Source of the DNA: Fasciola hepatica
Lineage: Eukaryota; Platyhelminthes; Trematoda; Plagiorchiida; Fasciolidae
Assembly (NCBI GenBank): GCA_948099385.1
Contig: CANUEZ040000193.1
Coordinates: forward strand, 7,390,501 to 7,454,500
Length of the DNA: 64,000 nt
Reading direction: 5' to 3'
Shown here: piece after piece, positions 36,451 through 46,040 of the stretch
Layout of the letters: each line of letters starts with the position of its first letter
Position numbering within the stretch: the first letter of the stretch is position 1
The notes under the pieces: generated by a model
Database searches by the model: none
What the model was told of the DNA's origin: nothing
The model's input: the letters and a program-made list of their open reading frames with translations, nothing else
Program-made: the position numbers and the translations under genes

Positions 36451-38130
36451 TAGTGAACAAAGGTCCAGTGGGTTCTATTTGAGGCTTTACCGGCTGACCA
36501 AGATCCAACAACCAGCTACCCACAGAAGCAATGGATATCTGCATCCTAGGTTGAGCCGTGAGATGTTCGCAGAATGAATCCTCTCGATTCCAGATATGAT
36601 GGAAGACAGAGGTGCTTAAACGCCAATTGATTCTGAGCCTGAGAAACGACCGTGAATAGTAGTGGATTGTGGAGGTGGAAAAAGCTGCAGCGATGAGCAG
36701 CAGCTGCAATCTAGTCCGTCTAAGCGAAAACACCTGCTCTCAAATTTTAGGCGTTATTGAACTGTTCTAAGAGACAAACGGCTCACTGATTCGAACTCAG
36801 GAGCGTCGTCTAGAATGTTGGGAGAAGGATTTTCAGAGGCCATTTAATTGGCCTTTATCTCCGACAGGCTTGTTAAGAAGCGTCATAGCTCCAACTGTGG
36901 TTGTAGATGGCGGTCCTCTATCAGAAACGGGGGTTCTTCGTGAGCTAAGCCACTTAGATGACATGAGACTGCTTGACCCGATGAGTTGCTTCCGTCCAAT
37001 TTCAAGGATGATGGCTCATAATTGTTATTGGGTTGGCAAAACTCCTCGATTTGGTAGGTCACAGGGAACAAGTTCCAAAGTGTTAGGAAGGATGGTGATT
37101 CCTCTTGTCGAAACCACCCGGGAATAAGTTTGTTCAGCATCACATCTCAAATGCTAGCTTTTATTATTTCCCACCACTCATCGACCAATTGCGAACTGTG
37201 TTCTAGAGAGCATCAAGATGGGTTTGAACTTGATCTCGGTTGTGTTGATCATATCTTTACTCTTCGACGCATTTTGGAACACAAGCACACCTTTATCTGG
37301 CAAACTGCCCTCCTTTTTCTTAATCCTTCAGCGATCTCAGATTCAGCTGACCACATAGTTCATTGCCTCATGTTGGAGGTTGTATCAGAGAAGTTCCGTT
37401 CCACCATAAAGCCCCTTTATATGAACAGTCTTGGCCGAGTTAAGGCTTACGGTTCACCTTCACCCGAGTTCACCACGGGAAGTGGTGTGCATCGAGGTGA
37501 CCCCTTTCTACCTTTCTCTTTACCTTCGTGATTGATATGGTCCCGGATGCAGCAATTTTGTCAGATGATGATATCAATATCAAACGTTTCCTCAGTTGAA
37601 CGGTCTTAGAACTTGAATATGTGTGTGACGTCGTTCTCCTTTATGAAGATCCAGGTAAGTTGCAATTTTTTATAAGGGGCTTGAATAACTGTGTACCATT
37701 GGTCGATATGCGCTTTGTAAGATGCTGTTATAAGATTGGGTTGGTACAAATGTAACATTTCACTATCTGGAGAACCATAGAATTGATTGATAAATTGTTT
37801 TCTGGGCAGCTGGATTTTACTGGGAAAACAGATATCGGTTCAGGTGTTATTCTGTATGCAGAAATTTCGCTTGACATTTGCCAATCTGAGTCATTTGTGG
37901 ATTTGATACGAAATCTGGTCATCAATCAAGGGTTGGATGTACGCTGCAGCAGTCAAGCCCGTACATCTCTGTGGTTACGAGACATGGCTTCTACGGGTGG
38001 AGAACATGAGAAGATTATCGGTATTGGAACACCGATATGCACATGTCAACTGACAGGAATTCTCGGCACGCCATACATATTATCTTCGTTGTCTGGTTTT
38101 CGACTGCTCCAATTTTCTCAGTGGTGTTTT
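36450..38130 (+). pseudogene. LINE-2 linker, reverse transcriptase and C-terminus, copy B
   Basis: 36,650-36,870 is the linker (WWxVEVEKAAA, then LGVIELF, ERRLExW-like). 36,870-37,127 encodes APTVVVDGGPLSETGVLREL and SSKVLGRMVIPLVETTRE. 37,130-37,531 is open for 133 codons with LAFIISHHSSTNCELCSREH, DHIFTLRRILEHKHTF and the 'LYMNSLGRVKAYG' block before the RT palm. The GVRQGCP block reads GVHRGDPFLPF, and the YADD box reads YVCD at about 37,625, so it is inactive. 37,783-38,030 carries the C-terminal thumb-like region. Block A has the same element but shorter. Confidence 0.75.
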
Positions 38131-39729
38131 GATAGCTCATAGCCATCCTGAAGCCCCTGTTTCCCAGTTTCTACGAAAAGCCGCATCGTTTCCTCAGCTT
38201 TCGTGAACACATACAGTGGTATTGTCACCGGTGTGATTTTCAGCATCAGTGACGCCAACCGTGACTTTCGCTTGAAAATCGATGAAAGGTTCCATTATTC
38301 ACGGCCATCATCGCATTACCTTGTTCAAACTGATAATCAATTCAATTGGTTCATTCACGAACCAGAAGGCACACTACAGTGGACGTCCGACTAGCGGCTC
38401 AGAAACGTGTCTTTCATCGAGTCCTGACGCAAAGTATGCACGAAATTCCACTAAACGAATGAATAGAAAAGACCGGCGTCGGCGAGAACCGAAAATGTCC
38501 CAACGGTGAGGTGCACGGTTACTTCGGTAAAGTCAATTCAGTAAAACGTATGCAACCGAGGAAAAAAACAGTGACGTCCAAATCAGGCATCAGAAATCAG
38601 TGAGAAAATAAATCAATTACGTCTGCTAATGTGTTCTTTTCGGTGCTTCACCAGATTGAATCTGGGTTAACAATGAGGATAGCACCGTTTGTCCGATCCT
38701 TCATGCAACGAACGTTCCAATCGATATCAGTGCGTAAACAATGTTTATGATGCATATTGAATATTCTGTCAACTGATACTCTCAGCCATTTTCGCCATAT
38801 GCTTTTGCGAAAAGGAATATGGAATATTGCACAGATAAGTAATGGGTTGTGAAATGTATCTGCATACTAAGTAGATAAATGCATAAGTAATCCTTTGAAT
38901 TGAAACTAACTCCGTGACTAAGTTTGAGAAGCATAGAAATAATGGTAATCAATATGGCTGGGGTGGGGTGGGGGTTACCACTTCAAAGAAGTACCGATAA
39001 AGCTTGAAGTGAGAATGTGATCGTTCCGGCAGGAGAAACTGAAATGCCTGTGATGTTCATTTGTGATAATTGTATGAAAAGATCGAATCTAGCAAAGGAT
39101 GGTGGTATCTTCTAACATCTGTACCTAACCACAAGTATTTATTTCTATAATTTAGAATGTATAGCACACGGTTTTACTGGTAGCAGGTTAATCAGATTAC
39201 CTCGTCGTCAACCGACGACCAGTCTGATGAATAATTGATGGTTTGAGCGAAAGTACCGAGGGAGATTTTTATTGTCCTTTTTTATTTTCGATGGAAACGC
39301 CACAAATACAGAACGATTCCAAATCACTCAAAAGTATTAGGAAGTTCGTATTTGAAGATACTGCTGAATTTTCTGGCTCGAACGAGTCTTTACCATAAAA
39401 AGGTGTTAGAGCTTGAAAGATTGTATGTGAAATCCCTTCTCTGAATGTATCGCCTTGTGTATTTTAACTATAGCTGCAAACAGAACTGTGTAAATTTTGA
39501 AATCATTTACCTAGGCAATAAAATAAATCTGGCAAAATAGTAACACCTCGCATTCTTCGACTGAAAAATCCAGTTGCTCTTATCGGATTTACTCGATTAC
39601 ATGCACGCGTGCTACACATACACACACAATATTACCGATTGAAGCCATGACAGGACACATTTGGTTGCCGGCAGATTATGCCAGTCACCAAATGTTGTAT
39701 TTCTTTCATGAGGATGAGAGTAAGCATCA
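38130..39729. repeat. Tail of block B, mostly non-coding
   Basis: 38,890-39,130 and 39,340-39,729 match the tail of block A; 38,130-38,880 has no counterpart there. A short G-rich run (about 38,958-38,975) and a perfect 6-bp hairpin, GTCGTC-AACC-GACGAC at 39,204-39,219, are present. No coding motif. Confidence 0.45.
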
Positions 39730-39749
39730 ATATATATATATATATATAC
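39730..39749. repeat. AT dinucleotide run at the end of block B
   Basis: About nine AT units, in the position equivalent to the TA run that closes block A. Confidence 0.9.
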
Positions 39750-40123
39750 ATATTTACATATGTATGAATATAGATATATATTAATAGCTATTATATGTAG
39801 TCGTGTGGACAAAATCCCTCGGAAGCATACGACTGGTTTCGCGGGTGTTGCCGCTCATCAGGTATGAGTACCCGGTACTCCTCTGCCCACTTGTCTCCAT
39901 ACTTGTGCACTCATATATCATATGTTCAATAAGATCTAATTTGAATCGTGTGGAGTGGGGATAGATACTCTTCACTGAAGAGCCCACAAACGAATCACAA
40001 CTAAGTTTCATCATGGTTATTCGTGTCTGGTTCACTACATACTACTTAAAGTCAATATGAGCGCCTACACGTGCAGCATGGATATTAACCTTTATTTATT
40101 AAGTTGAATGTGAGCGTCAGTAT

Positions 40124-40126
<3 letters not shown>
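39750..40126 (-). mobile_element. Probable Penelope-like element terminal repeat carrying the hammerhead
   Basis: The hammerhead sits in about 380 bases lying between two AT runs (39,730-39,749 and 40,127-40,165). In known Penelope-like elements the ribozyme lies in the pseudo-LTR, so this stretch is inferred to be a lone pseudo-LTR or a 5'-truncated copy on the minus strand. Boundaries are taken from the AT runs and are uncertain. A minus-strand frame at 39,781-40,035 covers the same bases but has no RT or GIY-YIG motif. Confidence 0.5.
39826..39866 (-). ncRNA. Minimal type I hammerhead ribozyme, Penelope-retroelement type
   Basis: On the minus strand the sequence fits every core position. 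CATAC (39,866-39,862) forms stem I with GTATG (39,830-39,826). CTGATGA is at 39,861-39,855. Stem II is GCGG/CCGC (39,854-39,851 with 39,844-39,841) with a six-base loop. GAAA is at 39,840-39,837. A tiny stem III of two pairs with a CA loop leads to GTC, so cleavage is predicted after the C at 39,831. The 41-nt size and almost absent stem III match the hammerheads reported in Penelope-like elements, not the longer Sm-alpha satellite type. The flanks contain a second hairpin, GAGTAC/GTACTC at 39,866-39,880. No Penelope RT was found close by. Folding was done by hand. Confidence 0.8.

Positions 40127-40165
<39 letters not shown>
40127..40165. repeat. (AT)19 microsatellite
   Basis: A pure AT run of about 39 bases on the far side of the hammerhead-bearing stretch. 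Confidence 0.9.
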
Positions 40166-40166
<1 letters not shown>

Positions 40167-41640
40167 CGATACTGAATTGTGGCAAATTCGACATGCAATC
40201 CGGTCCTTTGCAGACTTTTCATTTCCATGTATATATTTTTGAATAAAGTGCAGACTACCAATCTTTCGATTAATGGATCAAATGTGCCGCTCTGGAACTC
40301 TGAAAGATTTCTTCATTGTTCCTTGGAAGGAAGAGAGCAGGATGAGTAGAGAAGAACCGATACTGACTTATCTTTGTGTGTGAGAGAGAAGAAAAAGTGC
40401 TGGGAGATCACAAATACTGTTGTATGATTTCGGAAATTGAAATTAATCGGTTAGTTTTTTTCCTTTCACAATCGATGGTTCAGATCACATCCCATCAACA
40501 CCAGGTACCAGATAGTAGATCCTAAAAATTGTTTCGAACACGGTAGAAACCAGAAGACCCAAAAGATGGTGAGCGACAATGATTATCGAAACACTAGAAT
40601 GTTTCGATCACTTCCAGAAGTTAGAGTAACACCAGACGAATTGAACTAACAGAGCTACGGTTCAACCGTCCGCTAGTGGAGTAGTCAAAATATTCGCAAG
40701 CAGTTGGCTGAAATCAGTTGTCGTTGGTGTGAGTGTACACACAACGAAAAGTCCTGTGACACAGAACTGCTTACAAACTAATCAGAATCAGGAATTTGTT
40801 AGTTATTTGTGACTATATGGATTTCTGTAAGTGAATTCACGCGAGTGAATTTAGTCATCTCCAAATCGATACTCCCCACCACACTCATATTCCTTAACTG
40901 ACAAAGTCGGCGAAACAATAAAAGTGACTAGGTCGTTGCATCCTGTGTGTGCCACCTCTTTCCGTTTCGAGAACCTGACTCAAGTCATATAAAACGTTTC
41001 ACAATCATGAACCTCTTATTGGGCATAATTTTGTTCATGGACTTATCAAAGGTTTGCGTATAAAAATACAAAGCTGTTTTGCACACCACACACAAATAAT
41101 GTTGCGCACATTTTATATGGATAAGTGTATTTTGCGTCTTATGAATTACATATCTAGCTTGACTCCAGCCTAATAAATATGAGTTCAAAGTGTTTTCAAA
41201 TCTACCAGGGATTATTCCTCGAGGGAAGTAGAAGAGACACAATAAAAGAAACTTCATATTGTTCTCACTGTTTTAGCGACTTCTAACAACCACAATTGAA
41301 ATCAGTGTATTTCATAAATCCACGACAGTCGAAGTGCGGCTTCATTGATTTTGTGGCCTTACTGAAAGAAAACTGCTCAGATTCGGTACGTGTTTCAGTG
41401 ACTGAACACGGGTTACCAACAACATAAACCATACTTCCCTATTGCTGACACGGTGTTCTCAGCATATTCTACCAATGGAATGGAGGGATTGATGATCAAA
41501 CACCGATTATGTCAGTTTCACATATACCCCAACGGTCATGTTTCTGAACTATAAAAACGAACGAAATTACCTGTGACTGTGCATACTCGACCGTTGATGA
41601 ACTTGAGAATATCATGCCAGCATCACCGATGAGGGAGGTT
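40166..41640. other. No recognisable feature
   Basis: AT-rich with short frames only. A minus-strand frame of 90 codons at 40,985-41,257 has no identifiable domain. Confidence 0.45.
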
Positions 41641-41679
41641 AGTAAAGACCAGTGGCACCTTCTGCATGCGAGACGGCAC

Positions 41680-42110
41680 CTGATCCGTTGTCTGTTCACC
41701 TCATGGGATGGAAATGCCTCACTCGCAAAACGTTTCTACTCCAGCTAGGCCTTGCTTCACTAATAAAATATTTCGATCGTGGCAAACCCAGGACAGTGGA
41801 CGAAAACAAAAAATCGTTTGTAATTCCTACGCAGCACATTTGATCCATTTGCGGAATGATTCATAACCTGTATTCATTCCAAACAGTAGACACGGTGTTC
41901 GAAGAATTCCGAATGGTTCAAAAATTCTGATCACTTGTGTCACTCAAGCAGGAGAAGAAAGAGATGACAGTTTAGCTCTTCTTTATTTATCGTGCAGAGT
42001 GGTACTAACTGCCTTATCTCAGGTTCAGGCCATGTGGTCGATAAATCAAGTCAATGCTCGCCCTAATACACCTGATTTACGGTGAAGTTTCAATACATGC
42101 GCGACTTACA
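41680..42110. repeat. Dispersed repeat shared with 15,240-15,610
   Basis: Same orientation and high similarity, including the plus-strand frame WKCLTRKTFLLQLGLASLIK at about 41,710-41,770 and the block 'gatccatttgcggaatgatt'. This copy carries about 60 extra bases around 41,900-41,960. Confidence 0.6.
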
Positions 42111-42486
42111 GAAAGGAATTGCTTGAGTTTTCCAATTCGAAAGATAAGGTCACGCACTGATTTGTATGGCATTGAATCTGGATTATGGGAAAAAATTGAC
42201 TCGAAACACCAATAAGATGAGACTAAGTGTGAAGCAAAGCAACTCGTGCACACAAATGACGTAAGAATATCGTTGAATGTCGGTGTCTGAATTTCCCGGA
42301 TGGTTCAGTTGTGCGCGGATTTGAGAGATTATTAGAAAAATCGGAGCTGGATTCCGACCGATGGCATACAGCCCAACATGCAACGATCAATTGGATATCG
42401 GAATGGGCAACAAGCCTTCGGATAAGTTGGTGAGGTAAGCAAATGAACAAAGGTTGATCTCGCTACAAAACTATGTTTCCTAGGGA

Positions 42487-42858
42487 CTAAGCCCAGTGGC
42501 TCGACTGGAAGTCCCCTTTGCATCGGATCGGACGAAAAAGGATGTAAACCGTGGTCTCCAGGATCTGCAAATCAAGCTCCAATGGGTAATTTCCTGGCTG
42601 GATATGTTGAAAGATAAGTTGGGGACCACAAATCCGAGAACCCGGATGATTTGGAACATCGGATCCAATTTGTAAGCGGTGTGATTCCATGATCAATGCA
42701 GGATGCAGTTTCACATAATATGATTCAACGAGTGACGATTTGCCTGGCTCGAGTTGGGGAAGTTCTTTGACACTGTATGTGGTGATTGCCCGGCCAACAA
42801 CCACAAATAGTTTAAAGACCTGCCCAAAAAATACCTCGACGTTAATTGCGACTAACAA
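42487..42858 (-). pseudogene. Unassigned 123-codon minus-strand frame downstream of BEL/Pao integrase
   Basis: Open for 123 codons and in the same direction as the BEL/Pao integrase just upstream, but I cannot assign it. It contains ELPQLEPGKSSLVESYYVKL and SRICGPQLIFQHIQPGNYPL. Possible readings are a chance frame in the BEL/Pao 3' region, part of a neighbouring element, or an unrelated exon. Confidence 0.25.
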
Positions 42859-42859
42859 A

Positions 42860-43720
42860 GAAAGCTGTTTTCTAGTCGGAGGCAGATTTCACATTACATC
42901 AAGTATCAGTTCATCGATAACTCCTTTTGGCTGGATCCCCTTTGACTTTTTTCACCTAGAAGCAAAATGTATTCACCGATGCGCAAATCCCGTTTAGGCG
43001 ACAACCATTTGTGGCACAATTGCAACGTTCGTGATTACCGTTGTCCCTATTCTTTCCAGCAAGAACAGACCAACTACTGCACCTGAAATCGACACTTCCT
43101 ATACCTTTTAATAAGAGTGGTTTCTCCATGGATGTCCGTTGGATTGGAATGTCACAGCAGTAAATCACTACATCTCAGAGCTCTTGGTGATGGGAGTTCA
43201 TCATACAACAGAATGATTGGCTTGACATTGATGATCCGTCCAGTCTCAGCGATACAGGTCAGCAGTGATTCATCTGTGAGAAACTGGGTAGCGGAGGCAT
43301 TATCTGATAACACGGTTGTGGGAGCACTTTCCAACAACGAGAGCATTCTTTGAGTTTTCAACGTATAACATTCATGCTCTATACCATCGGAAAATCCATT
43401 CCAATTCACGCGAAAACGTGAGAAGCTCTTACAAGACCGTTTATCTCGTCAAAATTCTTCACAATCAGTTCAGCGATGGTATAACCCAGAGGCAGGATGA
43501 GTACCAATCAATCGGTTACGGTAGGTGCCACAGGCACACAGCCGCCTAAATAAATCAAGTCTTCATACTCGGTGGTTCCTAATGGTTTCAGAATACTTGT
43601 CGCCTTCGGTGGGTTTAACTTCGAAGACTCCAGATCCTTTTCAAAACGTTGATGTTGGGTTATTCTGATTGATATGAGTGGAGCATCACCCAAGTATTTC
43701 ACTCTCATAGGTCCCAAATG
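42860..43720 (-). pseudogene. BEL/Pao retrotransposon integrase remnant
   Basis: Read downward on the minus strand. 43,409-43,152 is open for 85 codons: SDNASATQFLTDESLLTCIA then IINVKPIILLYDELPSPRAL and RCSDLLL. It is followed at 43,150-42,900, with frame changes, by HSNPTDIHGETTLIK, a VCSCWKE stretch and LRIGEYILLLGEK. These are in order the region after the integrase core and the C-terminal '(L)kxGDlVLlxden' fold of BEL/Pao integrases. The catalytic D,D,E residues lie upstream and are not legible. A 190-bp piece of it is duplicated at 24,330. Dead copy. Confidence 0.75.
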
Positions 43721-44246
43721 GGCAGTGTACTTCCGTCCAAACCTAATGGAAGAATGGATATAACCAATCTTCTAAGCCGAGCTACTTCGTGCATTAGCAA
43801 ATCTTAGTTTATTAACGCGATACGAGGGTTCCTGCGAAAGAGACCGTGCAGTCACTAAGATTAACAAAAAGATTTATTTCCACTTCTGGTATTTTTTATC
43901 AGACAATGCAAACACAGATATTTGCGTCATTGGATAAACATCAAAAATGCCTAACAACTTGGACTTGAATCCAAACGTTCCTTTCAGGCATCAGTTCCCT
44001 GACTGCGGCTACGAATGAAACATTCGCTGGATTCACATCGGTCGGAACATATCGCCACCTACGGTGTGATGTACAGTTCCCTATGAGAGCAATTCCATTG
44101 GTCACAACGAATGGAAACGAATGACACTGGCATTATTTATTCACTGCAAAACAATGATGGGATCCGTCTATGGAACAAGACGATCTATATGCATTTGTAT
44201 CTCGTGAGTAATGTCATTCAAAACCGTGTTCCAAGAACAGCCGCAA
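43720..44246. other. No recognisable feature
   Basis: Short frames only. It ends where similarity to block A's right part begins. Confidence 0.5.
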
Positions 44247-44626
44247 CTAATTCAGGTCGCGGCATGGTGAGAAATTTGCACTTTGCCACTTGGGGTTTTC
44301 CCACCGTGAAAAGGTAAACATGTCCACAGTCACATCGAATCCACAAATACCCAAATTCACCATAACCAGACACAAGCACAATTCAAATATCTACTCGAAT
44401 AACTAAAAATGTTCAAACCCACATATAAAGATGCTCAGACGTGGGTACAAGCGGTGCTGGTTCACTTGGAACCACAGTAACTGGTCACATCGTCCAGACA
44501 TCAGTCACTCACCACATCTGAGTGCCTTTCCATCATGGAAAATCTACATTTCAAACAGGCTTGGTAATGTTCCGCCCAAGCAATGATTCCGGACAAGCGC
44601 TGACTCATTGAAGTGAATATGAGAAA

Positions 44627-44905
44627 ATGGGGACTGTTCTTGACTATCGCGGCAAGTTTGTGAGCCAATATAATTGCGATGAACCTGATGAACTAGAACA
44701 AGAAGTATCAGCAGAAGCACACTTTCTACTAGAAAGACATTTTACTTGTGAGACCACAGCTGAACATCTGAAGCCAAATGGAACTCAAAATCCACAACTG
44801 CATGGTCCACCGAAACTGCACACAAGATGTTTCACTCAGAAAGATGATATAGATGATAAATTCATCACAGCACGTATCGGCGAAATGGGTGTTAAAATCG
44901 CTTGA
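44627..44905 (+). pseudogene. Conserved plus-strand frame of unknown function, copy 2
   Basis: Partner of 12,054-12,341, open for 92 codons, with RHFTCETTAEHLKPNGTQNP and GPPKLHTRCFTQKDDIDDKF. It continues about 20 codons beyond the point where copy 1 stops, so it is the less damaged copy. Family not recognised. Confidence 0.3.
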
Positions 44906-45849
44906 GAAGGTTCATGAATCATTGGCCAGAGACACTATCAAAGAAAATTTCAAAATAGTAGAGATCTTTGGGCCAGATAATTGTAGAAGGGAAACACACG
45001 GCTTTATTTGATGTCCAATCACAGTTCACGAACTTTCCTTTACGGAGGCCATACATACCATCTGCTACCATGGAGAGCAAAACCAACTCAAAATCGGTAT
45101 ACTAGTCCCATTTCAGGCACGACAATTACTACCATGCTCAACAGTCGTATCGTAGTCTTCCATTGGCCGAGCCTACAGACAGATTGGCGCAGTCGCAATA
45201 CGGAGCTCATTGGATTCATTTTATCAGGAAATGTTTTGGCTCACTTTGAGAAAAATACGAGCTTGTTCATGAATGCAGTGTAAACGATATGAGGTCCCAT
45301 AGCCACTAAAGCCCACTGCATTATTAAAGATAACCGGAAACCAGACTGCTCGGCTTGAAGTAGGGGACCGCATAAGATCCCAATATGTCAGATTTGGTCA
45401 CCAGCCGAGTCACAATGGATTTCCTCCTGCCACGAAAAATATTGTCGTTCGAGGATTTAAAACCTCTGACCTCCAAAGTGTCAAGTGAAAGCTCTGCTTC
45501 ACCGATCGCTGTTTGGTGTATCTTGCTGGTAGAAAATGCTTTTTTGCCGAGAAACAGGACGATGAGTACCAAGAGAAAGAAGCGAATTGGTATTGATTCA
45601 CAATTACCGATTTTTCTTTGGGATTGTTTTGATATAAAAGCGGGGTTGGAGCAATCAATAGGAAAAGTGAGAAATCCCTCCACAATGTGTTCTGATCCTC
45701 ACTGTAGAACTCGGATGATGGAGGGCAATATTTGGTGGGCTATCCGACAGCCAATTAACGGATCATACAAATGAATACCTCGAATCTCTTTATCAACACG
45801 GAAAAGCCAAAAATATAGGATGTTGATGTTTCTATACACCGTAGCCACT

Positions 45850-46020
45850 GCACCTTTACCTCTGAAAATGTTCAAACTGGTCACCCACCCATTTATCTAC
45901 TAAATTAAATACGTTCTCTTTGTCCATTGTATTCAGCAGGGAATGGCATTGATGACGCTGCCTTTTATATTCCTTGTGATCAGGCCGTCGGGAGGCAATC
46001 TGGACAGTTGGCACCATAAA
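45850..46020 (+). pseudogene. Cysteine-rich fragment, copy 3 (first piece only)
   Basis: In-frame stretch HRSHCTFTSEN, one stop, then LCPLYSAGNGIDDAAFYIPC followed by DQAVGRQSGQLAP and a stop. It is the counterpart of 13,350-13,510 and of 14,900-15,003. The antistasin-like second piece is not present after it. Confidence 0.4.
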
Positions 46021-46040
46021 TGTTGAACAAGATTTCGTTA

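Larger units (their letters stand above)
29800..39749 (+). repeat. Block B: longer copy of the composite retrotransposon segment
   Basis: Same order and orientation as block A (4,860-11,750) but about 3 kb longer, because it keeps Gypsy-1 RT/RNase H/integrase, Gypsy-2 Gag/protease/integrase and the LINE-2 C-terminus. It ends at an AT run (39,730-39,749), as block A does. See the individual elements. Confidence 0.7.
44247..46040. repeat. Block C: close copy of 11,751-13,570
   Basis: Same orientation; long stretches are identical, notably 45,010-45,280 against 12,520-12,780. The left edge is abrupt: in block A the matching base follows the TA run, while here it follows unrelated sequence ('...acagccgca|actaattcagg'). 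Contains copy 2 of the conserved frame at 44,627-44,905 and a third cysteine-rich piece at 45,900-46,020. Confidence 0.8.

Noticed and set aside
39204..39260. CTGATGA at 39,224 followed by GAAA at 39,249, next to a GTCGTC hairpin, as a second hammerhead on the plus strand
   Set aside because: The bases between the two motifs cannot form stem II, and no stem I partners are in register.
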